Positions 40,601 through 51,600 are shown, counted from the stretch's first letter. The stretch is DNA of 64,000 nt from Tistrella mobilis KA081020-065 (GCF_000264455.2 NC_017957.2:186001-250000); one strand, 5' to 3'. Numbers and translations are program-made. Notes: a model not told the origin generated them from the sequence alone.

Positions 40601-42537
40601 GCGTGCCCGCGCTCTTCGGTCACGTCGGCGCAGCTCGTCACCAGCCCGCCGCGCTGCATGCGCCTGACCCGGGTTTCGATCACCCGGCCGTCTTCATGGG
40701 TCGTCTCGAAGGGCTCGGTCAGGATGGCGTCGTCGGCGGCGATCAGATCGCGCAGCCGGGCCAGATCGGCCGCCGTCCCCCGGGCGCAGGCGATCTCCAC
40801 CACGCCCAGATCCTGGCCCACGACCAGCCGGCCCGGGGCGATGCCGTGCAGATCCTCGAACCGGGCATTCCAGGCCAGCAGCTGCAGATCGGGGCCGAAG
40901 GCGGCAATGCCGTTGTCGATGGTCTGCAACACGGCATCCAGCAGCGCCTCGCGCTCGGCAAGCGCGGCCTTGGCCTGCATCTGCTCGGTCAGGTCGCGGC
41001 CGGATCCGCGGAAGCCGCGGAAGTTGCCGGCATCGTCCAGGATCGGCTCGCCGTTCATCTCCACATGGCGCAGCCGGCCCACACCGTCGAAGATGTCGTA
41101 GCAGAGGTTGCGGAAGGACCGCCGCCCGGCCAGGGCCTCGGCATAGGCCCGGAAGCCCGGCTGCGCGGTATCCGCCACCAGTTCGCGCCGGGTGCGGCCC
41201 AGGATCTGCGCCGGGTCCAGGCCGATTTTCAGCACCCCCGGCGACATGGCGGTGAAGCGCCCGTCGGCATCGGTTTCCCAGTACCAGTCCGATGACAGCT
41301 CGGTCAGTGCCTTGAACCGGATCTCGCGTTCGGCCAGCTCGGCCGTGCGGGCCGCCACCTGGCGCTCCAGATCGGCCGCCATGCGCTGCGATGCCTGCGC
41401 CGACAGGCGCTGACGCTCCAGCCGCGCCAGATGCATCTGCAACAGCGCCGCGAGCAGCAGCGCGATGACGCTCAGCGCCAGCGTGGTGTAGAGCGGATGG
41501 GCCAGGTTCAGCGACGCGACGAAGGGCGCGCCCGCGCCGATGGTCACCAGCCAGTTGCGGTCGAAAACCCGGATCGGCAGGGTTTCGGTCAGCACCTGAC
41601 TGGTGGCGAAACCGGCGCTGCGGTGAAATGCCTCGGCCTCGGGGTCGTCGGTGACGTCGCGGATCGACAGCTCCACCGGCCTGTCGTCGTGGCCGGTCCC
41701 GGCCAGAACATCGTCGATCACCAGCGGCGCATAAGTCCAGCCGGTGGTGGCGGCCATCCGTTCGGCGACGGTGCCGAGCGGCATGCCCGGCCGATAGACC
41801 GGCAGCAGCAGCAGGAAACCGCGATCGCGGGCGCCCGTCGCCTGGACCAGGGTGATCGGCGCGGTCAGCGCAGCCTCGCCGCTGATCATCGCCGCCCGCG
41901 CGGCGCCGGCGCGGGAGATTTCCGAGGCGATATCCAGTCCCGCCGCGCCGGCATTCGGGGCTGTGGGCTCGATATAGCGGATGATCCAGCTTTCGCCCTC
42001 ATGCGCGGTCAGGCGGCGGATGGCGAAATCGGGCCGGCCGTCGGCACGCTCACGCGCGATGAAGGACTGTTCCTCGCCCGGGCGCAGCCGGGTGATGACC
42101 CCGAAGCCCAGCGCGCCGGGAAATTCCCGGGCGATGTCGCGGCTGGCGGCATAGGTTCTGAAGGCGGCCAGCGTCATGTCGCGGTCGCCGCCCACCAGCA
42201 GGGCGCCGCGGGCCCCCTGCAGCCCGTATTCATAGGTGTGGATGCGGTCGGCGATGCGACCCGCCATATCGGTTGCGGTCAGGCGGAACCGGTTGCCGAT
42301 CACCGTCTGATTGGTCTGATGCTGCCAGACCCCGCCCAGTACCGCCGCGACCAGCCCCAGGATCAGGAGCAGCGCCGCAGCCGGATACGGCCGCGCGCTG
42401 CGGCCGGGCCGGGCGGATCCGGACAATGGGGGCGTCTCCCGCGGGGCGGGATCTGGCTGTTCAGTGGCGTTGTGCACGCGCGGGATTCCGGCTGTTGGAT
42501 CGGCTCTGTTTTGCAAAGTGTAGATCCGAAACGTCAC
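37648..42537 (-). CDS. hybrid sensor histidine kinase with CHASE, PAS, two receivers and Hpt
   Basis: A 1629-residue membrane kinase. The first helix is near residues 52-72, a periplasmic CHASE domain runs to ~340, and a second helix lies near 350-370. Several PAS domains follow (about 400-920). HisKA carries the phosphoacceptor His in [14 protein letters not shown] (~945). The ATPase domain contains NAVKFT, DTGIG and GSGLGL. Two receivers follow (Asp in [12 protein letters not shown] and in [12 protein letters not shown]), and a C-terminal Hpt has His in [13 protein letters not shown] (~1554). A Cys/Asp/Glu-rich insert ([17 protein letters not shown]) interrupts the ATPase domain near 1085-1105. 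The N-terminal start is uncertain. No response-regulator partner is adjacent. Confidence 0.88.
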   Translation of the reverse strand: MTFRIYTLQNRADPTAGIPRVHNATEQPDPAPRETPPLSGSARPGRSARPYPAAALLLILGLVAAVLGGVWQHQTNQTVIGNRFRLTATDMAGRIADRIHTYEYGLQGARGALLVGGDRDMTLAAFRTYAASRDIAREFPGALGFGVITRLRPGEEQSFIARERADGRPDFAIRRLTAHEGESWIIRYIEPTAPNAGAAGLDIASEISRAGAARAAMISGEAALTAPITLVQATGARDRGFLLLLPVYRPGMPLGTVAERMAATTGWTYAPLVIDDVLAGTGHDDRPVELSIRDVTDDPEAEAFHRSAGFATSQVLTETLPIRVFDRNWLVTIGAGAPFVASLNLAHPLYTTLALSVIALLLAALLQMHLARLERQRLSAQASQRMAADLERQVAARTAELAEREIRFKALTELSSDWYWETDADGRFTAMSPGVLKIGLDPAQILGRTRRELVADTAQPGFRAYAEALAGRRSFRNLCYDIFDGVGRLRHVEMNGEPILDDAGNFRGFRGSGRDLTEQMQAKAALAEREALLDAVLQTIDNGIAAFGPDLQLLAWNARFEDLHGIAPGRLVVGQDLGVVEIACARGTAADLARLRDLIAADDAILTEPFETTHEDGRVIETRVRRMQRGGLVTSCADVTEERGHAAEIVRARDMLSGIMHASLNAIMTIEPVRDEAGRIDDFRIVMANAAFVRKTGVPLDKAIGNTLKTLRSREGPELVARYAAVVDSGEPALFDHAARRESGDRWFRVQAVRLGEGCAVTFSDVTEIRRGEAQLRESEARLQALFGTLGVGIVVIGADGRMAMVNAATERLFGWPADRMIGQNVAMLMDPELAAAHDGYVARYVAGSPPRIIGIGRELQGRRQDGSSFPIELSVGEFVTDQGRMFVGAITDLTIRNRAIVELREANAQLERQASELASLATALERAKVMAETASQAKSDFLANMSHEIRTPMNGVMGMTQILLGTPLDDEQRGYAETVRDSAEALLVVIDDILDISKLEADRVELEHLPFDLTGLLDGVAAILAPRARDKGIEIACMAEPDTGTGWLGDPTRLRQILLNLAGNAVKFTERGHVAVTVRDLGPVACEDCEDVGNESGEDCEGRSGGADRPGTDHRRLLFEVRDTGIGMSADQTAKLFHKFAQADASITRRFGGSGLGLVICLKLVELMGGTISVDSEPGRGSVFRFEVPLERTTLPAPPEGGEGLEAGLRGRRALIVDDLPLNRRVLAHHLGELGMEISEATDVAESLHLLEKAAQTGTPVDLVVTDLNLGGMDGAILGTWLRLHPRFQTVRTILAASSPPSAEAARVFDAVITKPIRRGELITALARSFGLSPPPAASAEAPPSAPLTAGRRVLLVEDNTVNQAVASTILEKQGYRVAVVENGAEAIEACRADDFDLVFMDVQMPVMDGMEATRRIRTAEAESGRPRTPIVAMTANAMAGMREEYMAAGMDDFVPKPFRAEKLLAMAARWTAWRDRVAPITASIAPPPPAAAAAADDMSDLLDEAPMTTLRGIISAETLASMVVSFESTGRQQLSEVAAALTIGDQDRLRRLGHDMISVAGNCGLTALMQAGQALQAAAGAGDQAAIETATARIAAIGQPSWDLFHRRFAAADDEVTQRADGGHTGG

Positions 42538-43027
42538 AAAGTCCTTAACGGCCCGCCAGATGAAGAATACCTCTCCGGGTATTCAGTCATGATGTGGGGT
42601 AAGGGCAGATACTTAGTTTTCATATATTTGAAGAACCATGCAGTGATCATGCGGGTGCGCGGGTTATTCATGCGCATGCAGGCGGCTCCCGGCGGGCTTG
42701 CATTTCGCGGCGCAGCACGATAAACCAGGATCATGCTGCAACGCGGCAGCCGGCATCCGTCTTCAGGATGTGCCCCTCTTCGGAATGTAGCCTGCGACCG
42801 ATGTAGACCCGGACCGGTACCGCCCGAGACTGACGTGGCCCGCCCGCCTGGCTTCCGCCCGGCCGCGGGGCCTGCTCGTGCGTATCGTTGTTCCCTGGTC
42901 CATCGCGCCCCGCGGCCCCGAACCCCCCTCTCATCTTCCGCAAGAATCATCTTCCGCAAGAAACTGTCCCGACCGCGTCGCCGGCCGCCCGGCTGCCGCA
43001 GTCGCAAACCGTCCGGAGACGTCCGTC
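42538..43027. other. intergenic region, 490 bases
   Basis: This region separates the divergent sensor kinase and SulP transporter genes. An A+T-rich part (about 42575-42670) probably holds promoters. It contains a hairpin GAATACC (42565-42571) with GGTATTC (42578-42584) around a 6-base loop. An open frame from 42878 extends the SulP frame upstream but has no membrane-protein character and no ribosome-binding site. No gene was found. Confidence 0.55.
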
Positions 43028-44536
43028 TTGACCACGCAATCCTCCCCATCGGCTGGCCCGCGCGGCCGGCTTCGCGCCGAATGGTTCGGCAATATCCGCG
43101 GCGACCTGCTTTCGGGCCTGGTGGTCGCGCTGGCGCTGATCCCCGAAGCGATCGCCTTTTCGATCATCGCCGGCGTCGACCCCAAGATCGGGCTCTACGC
43201 CTCGTTCTCGATCGCCGTCGTCACCGCCATCGCCGGCGGCCGGCCGGGCATGATCTCGGCTGCGACCGCCGCGACCGCCGTGCTGATGGGCTCGCTGGTC
43301 CGCGATCACGGGCTCGATTATCTGCTGGCCGCCACCGTGCTCGCCGGCCTGCTCCAGATCCTGGCCGGGCTGCTCCGCTTCGACTATGTGATGCGGTTCG
43401 TGTCGAACTCGGTGATGACCGGCTTCGTGAACGCACTCGCCATCCTGATCTTCATGGCCCAGCTGCCGGAACTGATCGGCGTGCCCTGGATCACCTATCC
43501 GATGGTCGCGGCCGGGCTCGCCATCATCTATCTCTTCCCCCATCTCACCCGCGCGGTGCCCTCGCCGCTGGTCTGCATCGTGGTGCTGACGGTGGTGGCG
43601 CTGTCGATGGGGCTGGAGCTGCGCACCGTGGGCGATATGGGCGAGCTGCCCTCCAGCTGGCCGGCCTTCCTGATCCCCGACGTGCCGCTGACGCTGGAAA
43701 CGCTGAAGATCATCCTGCCCTATTCGGCCGGCGTCGCCGCGGTCGGCCTGCTCGAAAGCCTGATGACCGCCCGCATCGTCGACGAGATGACCGACACCAG
43801 CGGCAGCCGCCGCCGGGAATGCTTCGGCCAGGGCCTGGCCAACACGGTCACGGGCTTTCTGGGCGGCATGGCCGGCTGCGCGATGATCGGCCAGTCGGTG
43901 ATCAACGTGAAATCCGGCGGCCGCGGCCGGCTGTCCTGCTTCTGCGCCGGTGTGTTCCTGCTGTTCCTGATCGTCGTTACCGGCGATCTGGTGGCGCAGA
44001 TCCCGATGGCGGCGCTGGTCGCGATCATGATCATGGTCTCGGTCGGCACCTTCCGCTGGTCGTCGCTGAAGGAACTGGCCACCCATCCGCGGGTGTCGAG
44101 CCTGGTGATGCTGGCGACCGTGGTGACGGTGATCGCCACCCATAATCTGGCGATCGGGGTGGGCGTGGGCGTGCTGCTCTCGGGCCTGTTCTTTGCCTGG
44201 AAGATTTCGCGCATCGTGCGGGTGACCTCGACGCTGTCGGAAGACGGCCGCACCCGCACCTATCTGGTCGAAGGCCAGGTCTTCTTCGCCTCGGCCGAGA
44301 TTTTCCAGTCCGGCTTCGATACCAAAGAGGATCTGGAGCGGGCGGTGATCGACGTCTCCCGCGCCCATATCTGGGACATTTCCAGCGTCGCGGCGCTTGA
44401 TGCCGTGGTGCTGAAATTCCGCCGCCACGGCACCCGCGTCGACATCCTGGGCCTGAACGAGGCCAGCGCCTCGATCGTCGACCGGCTGGCGCTGCACGAC
44501 AAGCCGGGTGCGGCCGGGCGGCCGGCGGGGCATTGA
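43028..44536 (+). CDS. SulP family anion transporter with STAS domain
   Basis: The likely start is a TTG at 43028 with GGAGA 8 bases upstream, giving 502 residues. About 10-12 helices carry the SulP signatures: [75 protein letters not shown]-terminal STAS domain follows ([40 protein letters not shown]). Bacterial SulP proteins move sulfate, bicarbonate or dicarboxylates; no carbonic anhydrase is fused or adjacent, so the ion is undetermined. Confidence 0.9.
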   Translation: MTTQSSPSAGPRGRLRAEWFGNIRGDLLSGLVVALALIPEAIAFSIIAGVDPKIGLYASFSIAVVTAIAGGRPGMISAATAATAVLMGSLVRDHGLDYLLAATVLAGLLQILAGLLRFDYVMRFVSNSVMTGFVNALAILIFMAQLPELIGVPWITYPMVAAGLAIIYLFPHLTRAVPSPLVCIVVLTVVALSMGLELRTVGDMGELPSSWPAFLIPDVPLTLETLKIILPYSAGVAAVGLLESLMTARIVDEMTDTSGSRRRECFGQGLANTVTGFLGGMAGCAMIGQSVINVKSGGRGRLSCFCAGVFLLFLIVVTGDLVAQIPMAALVAIMIMVSVGTFRWSSLKELATHPRVSSLVMLATVVTVIATHNLAIGVGVGVLLSGLFFAWKISRIVRVTSTLSEDGRTRTYLVEGQVFFASAEIFQSGFDTKEDLERAVIDVSRAHIWDISSVAALDAVVLKFRRHGTRVDILGLNEASASIVDRLALHDKPGAAGRPAGH

Positions 44537-44581
44537 CGGTGGGGCATTGACGGAGGCCGGGCGGCCCGCCGCGGCCGCCCG
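44527..44581 (+). repeat. 13-bp direct repeat over the SulP stop codon, followed by a GC hairpin
   Basis: GGGGCATTGACGG occurs at 44527-44539 and 44541-44553; the first copy contains the SulP stop codon (44534-44536). Directly after, CGGGCGGCC (44558-44566) pairs with GGCCGCCCG (44573-44581), a possible terminator stem without a T-run. Confidence 0.6.
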
Positions 44582-44715
44582 GCCCGATCACCCGCCGCCG
44601 ACCGATCAAGGGCGACGTGAGGCGGGCTGCACGGAATCGACAGGGAGTGCAGATCGGTACCAGAGTTGGAAAAACGGAGGGATCCGATCCTTACGGAAAG
44701 AGAGGGACGACCGTC

Positions 44716-44997
44716 ATGGCGGGTGCAGTCAAACGCTCTATCGGTCTGTCTCCGCAGCGCGCGGCCTTCGTCGACCGGTTGCTCGCCACGGGCGCCTATG
44801 CCGATGTGGATGAGGTGATCGATGCAGGGCTCCGCGCCCTGCAAGATCAGGATGCAGAGATCGAGCGCCGGCTGCGAGAGGATGTTGCCCCGGTCTATGA
44901 TGCCGTCGAAGCGGATCCTGGCCGCGTCATCCCTGTTGATGACGCCTTCGATCGTCTGCGCGCCTTGCATGCCAGTTGCGTGAAGGCCGGCAAGTGA
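44716..44997 (+). CDS. ParD-like antitoxin without a visible toxin partner
   Basis: The ATG at 44716 gives 93 residues. The ribbon-helix-helix N-terminus ([20 protein letters not shown], then [20 protein letters not shown]) is that of ParD/CopG antitoxins, with a toxin-binding C-terminus ([20 protein letters not shown]). A parE gene should follow within a few bases, but none of the frames after 44997 resembles ParE or RelE. The gene is therefore an orphan or the remnant of a lost pair. It lies directly upstream of the CRISPR leader. Confidence 0.72.
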   Translation: MAGAVKRSIGLSPQRAAFVDRLLATGAYADVDEVIDAGLRALQDQDAEIERRLREDVAPVYDAVEADPGRVIPVDDAFDRLRALHASCVKAGK

Positions 44998-45084
44998 GCC
45001 GTGGCGTTGCCCTCGCGGGCCTTCACCCTGGTCGATGCAGGGACCGCCTCCGCAGACCCACCACAAATCTGCCCCCGTCTCGCC

Positions 45085-45260
45085 CGCGAACCCCAAGCTC
45101 CCGTGAAAATCCCGGGAGGTTCGCGAAAAGAAATTGTCCCGTTTTTCAATTGGTTAAATTTCACAATTTATTCATGTTCATACTATGGAATGACTTCCAG
45201 AAGAGGTTCGCGCGGATCGCCTTTTTCCGGCCCCCGATTCAGGCTATTAAGAGGGGGTGG
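45085..45260 (+). promoter_or_regulatory. CRISPR leader with inverted repeat
   Basis: The stretch before the first repeat is A+T-rich at 45125-45190, in contrast to the neighbourhood. It starts with nested inverted repeats: CGCGAACC (45085-45092) with GGTTCGCG (45118-45125), and CTCCCG (45098-45103) with CGGGAG (45113-45118). A CGCGAACC...GGTTCGCG block of this kind resembles what I recall from type I-C leaders. The orientation agrees with the repeat ending in ATTGAAAC. Confidence 0.65.
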
Positions 45261-46588
45261 GTCGCACCCTTGCGGGTGCGTGGATTGAAACGCGGGGCAC
45301 CGGTACAGCGTGGAAGCCCGCGCGAGTCGCACCCTTGCGGGTGCGTGGATTGAAACCGGATCAGTGCCCCGGGGGCGGCGGCGCTGACCCGTCGCACCCT
45401 TGCGGGTGCGTGGATTGAAACGAAATCGACTTTGTCGAGGTGGCGCGATCTGGCGTCGCACCCTTGCGGGTGCGTGGATTGAAACCGCCAAAACGCGCGT
45501 CTGACGATTCACCGTGGCGTCGCACCCTTGCGGGTGCGTGGATTGAAACCCTGAGTGTGTAACCGCACTCACGAATCAAATCGTCGCACCCTTGCGGGTG
45601 CGTGGATTGAAACCACTGGAGCCCGGCGACGCTCAAAAAAACCTTCGGGTCGCACCCTTGCGGGTGCGTGGATTGAAACACGCCCGAGGCCGATCCTGGC
45701 GATGGTGCCGCCGGTCGCACCCTTGCGGGTGCGTGGATTGAAACTGGCCATCGCCGCGGCCCTGGAAGCGGAGGGCCGTCGCACCCTTGCGGGTGCGTGG
45801 ATTGAAACCGTACTTCCGGAACGGCGAGGCCGTGAACGTAAAGTCGCACCCTTGCGGGTGCGTGGATTGAAACAGCTGCCGCGGCGCCCGCGCCCGGACC
45901 ATCCCGTGTCGCACCCTTGCGGGTGCGTGGATTGAAACTGGTTGGTTGATGTCAGGCTGCATCAGGGGTCTCGTCGCACCCTTGCGGGTGCGTGGATTGA
46001 AACGCGGCGCGCTCGACCAGGTATTCCATAGCCGCGGACGTCGCACCCTTGCGGGTGCGTGGATTGAAACGACGCCTGCGTGGCCTTCGCAGGTCACGAT
46101 CTGGTCGCACCCTTGCGGGTGCGTGGATTGAAACCATGCCCACGATATTCGCGCGAGCAGGCGGGCGCGTCGCACCCTTGCGGGTGCGTGGATTGAAACC
46201 GGGTCGGATCTTGGCTGGAGGAGGCTTCCTGATGGTCGCACCCTTGCGGGTGCGTGGATTGAAACGACTCGGACGCACTGGCCGCCGCGGAGGACAACCG
46301 TCGCACCCTTGCGGGTGCGTGGATTGAAACCGTCGGCGTCGGCGAAGGCGGACATCAAGCCCGAGTCGCACCCTTGCGGGTGCGTGGATTGAAACACGGC
46401 CGAGCGCCCAAGCTATGCCGAGCGACGCACGTCGCACCCTTGCGGGTGCGTGGATTGAAACACGGCATCGGATTTGATGCCGTCGAAAGGAGCGGTCGCA
46501 CCCTTGCGGGTGCGTGGATTGAAACTTCGGCTGCCCGACGGCACGCCGTGCACCACGGTCGCACCCTTGCGGGTGCGTGGATTGAAAC
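45261..46588 (+). CRISPR. CRISPR array, type I-C-like, 21 repeats and 20 spacers
   Basis: Each repeat is 31 bases, begins GTCGCACCCTTGCGG and ends TGCGTGGATTGAAAC. It can fold as CGCACCC/GGGTGCG with a TTGC loop. All 21 copies are identical as far as I can read, including the last. Repeats start at 45261, 45326, 45391, 45455, 45519, 45583, 45649, 45714, 45778, 45843, 45908, 45973, 46040, 46104, 46169, 46235, 46300, 46365, 46431, 46495 and 46558. Spacers are 32-36 bases, mostly 33-34, and all differ. The fold and ATTGAAAC end match subtype I-C, although I-C repeats are usually 32 bases. No cas gene is present in the window. The glycogen operon ends 48 bases beyond the array on the opposite strand. 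Confidence 0.97.
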
Positions 46589-46636
46589 CGAGGCCGAGAC
46601 CGTATGGATCGGCGCCATCGCCTCGGCTTTCCCGGC

Positions 46637-48631
46637 TCATCGACCCCGGGTCACCCCCTTCTCCCGCCCCATCTTCACCCGCCCCACCCGCCGCACCACC
46701 GCCGGCGTCTCCACCAGCCCCGGCAGGGGGGCCGGCATGCGGCGGCGCCAGTTGGGGTGTTCGTGGATGGTGCCGGGCAGGTTGGGCTGGTCGTCCAGCC
46801 CGACCAGGTCTTCCAGCGGGGCCAGCACCAGGGGGGCGCGGCTGCGGCCCAGGAAGTCGAGGGCCGCGTCGATCACCGGGGCGGGCGTGTCGGGGGCGGG
46901 TTCGGGGCCGGTGGCGGTGCCGGCATTGGTGAAGGCGGTCCAGAGCCGGGTGCGGTCGCGGGTGCGGGTCTCCTGCGCCAGTGCCGCGGTCTCACCGGGC
47001 CCGAACAGCGAGAGGCGCTCGCGCCAGGCGATGTCGAGCCCCTGCCACCAGCCGGCGGTGGTCGGCAGGTCGTGGGTGGTGGTGGTGGCGGTGATGCCGT
47101 CCTCCCAGGCCTCCGGGGCGCGGAAACCGTCCGTCCCGTCGCGTTCGAACCACAGCACCCGGGTGCCCATCAACCCGCGGGCGGCCAGCACCGCGCGGAA
47201 GCCGTCGGGCACCGTGCCCAGATCCTCGCCGATCACCACCGCCCGGCGGCGCTGCGAGACATCCGCCACCACATCCAGCATCTCCGCCAGCGGATAGCGC
47301 AGATAGGCGCCTTCGGCCGGTGACGCGCCGTCGGGGATCAGCCAGAGCCGCATCAGCCCCAGAACATGGTCGATGCGGATGCCGCCGGCGGCGGCGAGGG
47401 TCGCGTCCAGCATCTGGCGGAAGCCGGCGCAACCGGTTTCCAGCATCACCCGCGGCGACGGCGCCGCCAGCCCCCAGTTCTGGCCCAGCGGGTTGAACAG
47501 ATCGGGCGGCGCGCCGATGCTCGCCCCGGTCAGGATACCCGCCCCGTTCAGATCGCCGGCGCGCTCGCTCCACGACTGCGCGCCGCTGCCGTCGACACCG
47601 ATGGCGAGGTCGGCGATCAGCCCCACCCCCATCCCGGCATCGGTGGCCGCCCTCTGCGCCCCGGCCAGGCCGCGGAAGGCGAGCCATTGCCGCAGCCGCG
47701 CCCGATCCACCGCCTCCGCCGCGCTTTTGGCCATATTGGCCACAGATGAGCCATGTGGATCGCGAAAGTCTTGTGGCCAGGATGGCCATCCGCCGGTCAG
47801 CCCCTGCTCCCGAAACCGGGCATCCAGCACCTCGAAGACCGCATGATCGTCCAGCGCGCGGCCGCGTGCGGCCCGGAAGGCCTGCCAGTCGGCATCGGCG
47901 GCAAGCCGGGCGCCATGGGCCTTCAGCAGATGGTCGATCACCGCCCGTTTGACCGCCGCCACCTCGGGCCAGTCCACCAGCGGCGCCGCCGCGGCGGCAC
48001 GGGCGCGCGCCGCAAGCCCCAGCGTCTCCAGCGCCCGCGCGGTCTCCGCGGGGCCGGCGATGTCGTCGGGGTCGATGATCAGCTCGTTCAGGAACAGCCG
48101 GCTGGACGGGGCATAAGGGCTCCAGCGATGCGGATCGGCGCCGAACAGGGCATGGACCGGGCTCACCCCCAGGCAGCAGGCCCCGGCTTTGCCCAGGCTG
48201 CGGGCGAGCCCGGCCAGCGCGGTGGTATCGCCGCAGCCCGGATCGCCCGATCGCCGCAGCCCGTAAAGCTGCGCCGTCGCCCCCCAGGCCCGCGGAGGCC
48301 GGCCGGGCTGGCCCAGGGCCGCGTCCAGGCCGAAGCAGCGCGGGCCCATTGCCGCATCCGGCCGCGGCGGCGGCAAAGCGGCCGCCCGCTCCAGGCTCTC
48401 GCGGATCTGTGCCGGGCTGTCGGCCGGCAGGTCCAGCACCGCCAGCAGCGCGCGCAGCGTGTCGGGGGTCACACTGTGTCCCTGGCCCGCGGCATCGGTC
48501 CAGCTGGTGGCGATGCCGGCGGCGGCGGCCAGGGCCTGCAACTGTTGATTAAAATCATTACCGCCTGTGGTTGCAGATTGATCGGTTGTGGCTCGGTTAA
48601 TTATAGTCCTTCCGGTTGTATTCGGGCTCAT
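46637..48631 (-). CDS. malQ: 4-alpha-glucanotransferase (amylomaltase)
   Basis: This 664-residue GH77 enzyme moves alpha-1,4-glucan segments between maltodextrins and releases glucose. Visible signatures are ADLAIGVDGSGAQSWS, GASIGAPPDLFNPLGQNWGL, the nucleophile Asp in GGIRIDHVLGLMRLW, the acid Glu in VVIGEDLGTVPDGF, and TTTTHDLPTTAGWW. The first ~25 residues are unusually Thr/Asn-rich and their coding DNA is A+T-richer. The ATG overlaps the glgX-treZ stop (ATGA). It is the last gene of the operon, and no terminator is visible before the CRISPR array. Confidence 0.9.
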   Translation of the reverse strand: MSPNTTGRTIINRATTDQSATTGGNDFNQQLQALAAAAGIATSWTDAAGQGHSVTPDTLRALLAVLDLPADSPAQIRESLERAAALPPPRPDAAMGPRCFGLDAALGQPGRPPRAWGATAQLYGLRRSGDPGCGDTTALAGLARSLGKAGACCLGVSPVHALFGADPHRWSPYAPSSRLFLNELIIDPDDIAGPAETARALETLGLAARARAAAAAPLVDWPEVAAVKRAVIDHLLKAHGARLAADADWQAFRAARGRALDDHAVFEVLDARFREQGLTGGWPSWPQDFRDPHGSSVANMAKSAAEAVDRARLRQWLAFRGLAGAQRAATDAGMGVGLIADLAIGVDGSGAQSWSERAGDLNGAGILTGASIGAPPDLFNPLGQNWGLAAPSPRVMLETGCAGFRQMLDATLAAAGGIRIDHVLGLMRLWLIPDGASPAEGAYLRYPLAEMLDVVADVSQRRRAVVIGEDLGTVPDGFRAVLAARGLMGTRVLWFERDGTDGFRAPEAWEDGITATTTTHDLPTTAGWWQGLDIAWRERLSLFGPGETAALAQETRTRDRTRLWTAFTNAGTATGPEPAPDTPAPVIDAALDFLGRSRAPLVLAPLEDLVGLDDQPNLPGTIHEHPNWRRRMPAPLPGLVETPAVVRRVGRVKMGREKGVTRGR

Positions 48632-51600
48632 GGCTCGGGCTCCCTCAGCACCGCCGCGGTGGTCATGGGCGCAAGCGCGCCCGTCTCCAGCGCCTCGATT
48701 GCCTCAGGGGGCACGAACAGCCAGCGGCCCTCGGGCTTTCCGTCCAGCGGCACCGGGCTGCCGTCCAGATTGCAGAACAGGGTCAGCACGGCGCCGTCGC
48801 CCAGCCGCCAGGCGGCGCGCACCGCCTTGGGACCGATGGCCGCCGCCCCCTCGGACACGGCCCCCTCCAGCCGCGGCACGATCTCGCGCTGTCGGAGCGC
48901 GATCAGCCCGGCAACCAGGGCGGCCCGGGCGCGGCCCGGCTCACGCGCCGCCTCGTCCGCTTCGGTCCGCGAGGTCTCGAAGGTCAGCGCCGCATTGGGG
49001 TCGGGGATGCGGGCCCGGGCCTGATCGTCGGCGAACCGCTCGAACCGGGCGAATTCCCGCCGCCGGCCCTCGCGCACCAGCGGTGCCAGTTCGTCGTGAT
49101 GATCGGTGAAGAACAGGAAGGGCCGGGTGCTGCCCCAATCCTCGCCCATGAACATCAGCGGGATGGCGGGTGCGAGCAGGATCAGCGCGGTCGCCGCCGC
49201 CACCGCCGCCACCGGCGCCAGGCTGGTCAGCCGCTCGCCGAAGGCGCGGTTGCCGATCTGGTCGTGGTTCTGCAGGAAGTTGACGAAGGCGGTGGGCGGC
49301 AGATGGCCGCTCGGCTCGCCCCGCCTCTCGCCGCCGCGATAAGGCGACGGATCGCCCTGATAGACGAACCCCTCGGCCAGCGCCCGGGCCAGACGCTCCG
49401 CCGGCGCCTCGGCATAATCGGCGTAATAGCCGTCGGTCTCGCCGGTCAGCAGCACATGCATCACGTGGTGCATGTCGTCGTTCCACTGCGCGTCATAAAG
49501 CCCCGGTGCCAAATGGCGGGCGGCATTGCCGTCATGTTCCAGCACCAGATGGATATGGCGGCCGGGCTCGGTTTCGCTCCGGATCCGGGCGGCGGTCTCG
49601 TCCAGCCAGTCGGGATCGGGGATCGCATGGACGGCATCGAAGCGCAGCCCGTCGAAGCGGTATTCGTTCAGCCAGTAGAGCGCGTTCTCCGTGAAATGGC
49701 GGCGCACCTCCGGCCGGCGGAAATCGATCGCCTCGCCCCAGGGGGTCTCGATGTCGGTGCGGAAGAAGCCGCCGGCATAGCCGTGGATATAGTTCCCGTC
49801 CGGCCCGAAATGGTTATAGACCACGTCCAGGAACACCATCAGCCCCAGCCCGTGGGCGGTGTCGATCAGGGTCTTCAGCTCTTCGGGGCTGCCATAGGCA
49901 TGGTCGGGGGCATAGGGCAGCACGCCGTCATAGCCCCAGTTGCGGGCGCCGGGGAAATCATTCACCGGCATCAGCTCGATGGCGGTGAAGCCGCGGGCCG
50001 CAATCTCGGCCAGGCGGCGGGTGACGCCGGCAAAGCCCTCCCACAACCCGGCATGTACTTCCAGGATCACCGCCTCGCGCCAGGGCCGGCCGCGCCAGTC
50101 GCCATGGCGCCAGAGGAAGGCTTCGGGGTCGATCACTTCCGACGGACCGTGGACATCCTCGGGCTGGAAACGCGACACCGGGTCGGGCACCACCAGATCC
50201 TCGCCCATGCCATAGCGATAGCGGGTGCCCGCGCCGCATTCGACCGTCGCCTCGTGCCAGCCTTCGCCCAGTGCCAGCATGTCGATCGGATCGCGCCCCT
50301 CGATCAGCAGCCGCACCCGGCCATGATCCGGCGCCCAGATCCGGAACCGGGTCCGCCCCGACCCGACCGGTTCGGCACCGGCCGACAGTGGCTGATGGAA
50401 GCGGCGGCCCGGTGGCGGATCGGCCGGCAGGGATGCCGCCAGCACTTGCAGGCTGCGGGCCCGCACCGTCACCCGGCCGCCGGTCAGCGGCACCTCGTCG
50501 GTCTCGCCGTCGCTTGTGTCCAGAATGCGGGTCCAGGCCAGGCCGTGGCGGGCAAGCGGGCGCAGCGGCAGGATGAAATCCTGATCCTCGGCCCCGGTGT
50601 TGAACAGGGTCAGCACGACGTCGAGCAGTTGGTCCGGCGCCCGATCCGACGGACCTATATCCGATGGGCCTGTGCGGACCAGCGCCAGCGCCCGGGTGGC
50701 CGGGTCGTTCCAGGTTTCGGCCGGCACCGGCCCGCCATCGACCCCGAACCAGGCGATATCGGCCAGATCGAAGGCATAGCGCCGGTCGCCATGCAGAAAG
50801 CGGCGGTCGCGCAGCACCGCGAAGCGCCGCCTTGCGGCCGCCACAGCGGCGGTGAACCGGGTCAGCGCCGCGCCCTCGGGCCGTTGCAGCGCCGCCCAAT
50901 CCACCCAGGATATTTCGTTGTCCTGGGCATAGGCGTTGTTGTTGCCCTGCTGGCTGCGGCCGAATTCGTCGCCGGCCAGCAGCATCGGCGTGCCCTGCGA
51001 CAGCAGCAGGGTGGCGATCATCGCCCGTTGCAGCCGGGCACGGGTGTCCAGGATCGCCGGGTCGTCGGTCTCGCCCTCGACGCCCCAATTCGCCGACAGG
51101 TTGTCGCCATGCCCGTCGCGGTTGTCCTCGCCATTGGCCTCGTTGTGCTTCTCGGCATAGGACACCAGGTCGCGCAGGGTGAAGCCGTCATGGGCGGTGA
51201 TGAAGTTGACCGATGCCTGGGCGCCGCGATGGCGGTGGTCGAAGATGTCGCCCGATCCGGCCAGCACCGCGGCAAAGCCGGGCAGGCTGCCGTCGTCGCC
51301 GCGCCAGCTGCGGCGCACCGTGTCGCGATAGCGGTCGTTCCATTCCGAAAACCCGGGCGGGTGATTGCCCAGCTGATAGCCGCCGGGCCCGATATCCCAG
51401 GGTTCCGAGATCAGCTTGACGCGTGACAGCACCGGGTCCTGCAGGATGGCGTCGAAGAACCCCGACCCGGGGTCGAAACCGGTGCCTTCGCGGCCGAGCG
51501 TCACCCCCAGATCGAAGCGGAAGCCGTCGACATGATAGACCTCCACCCAGTGGCGCAGGGAATCCAGCACCATCTGCAGCACGCGGGGATGCGACAGGTT

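Noticed and set aside
38680-41295. 871-residue open frame on the plus strand
   Set aside because: It is antisense to the hybrid histidine kinase, whose domains are unmistakable.
42878-43027. 50-residue N-terminal extension of the SulP transporter
   Set aside because: It has no ribosome-binding site and is unlike SulP N-termini; the TTG at 43028 has a properly spaced GGAGA.
44998-45300. A parE toxin gene after the ParD-like antitoxin
   Set aside because: The plus-strand frames here encode Pro/Arg-rich sequence with no ParE/RelE motifs, and part is the CRISPR leader.
45183-46640. Several open frames through the CRISPR array encoding repeated FQSTHPQGCD, VSIHAPARVR or FNPRTRKGAT units
   Set aside because: They are translations of the CRISPR repeats in different frames, a well-known annotation artefact, and not repeat proteins.
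46637-48631. treY (maltooligosyl-trehalose synthase) as identity of the last operon gene
   Set aside because: The motifs and the 664-residue length are those of GH77 amylomaltase, not of the GH13 enzyme TreY.
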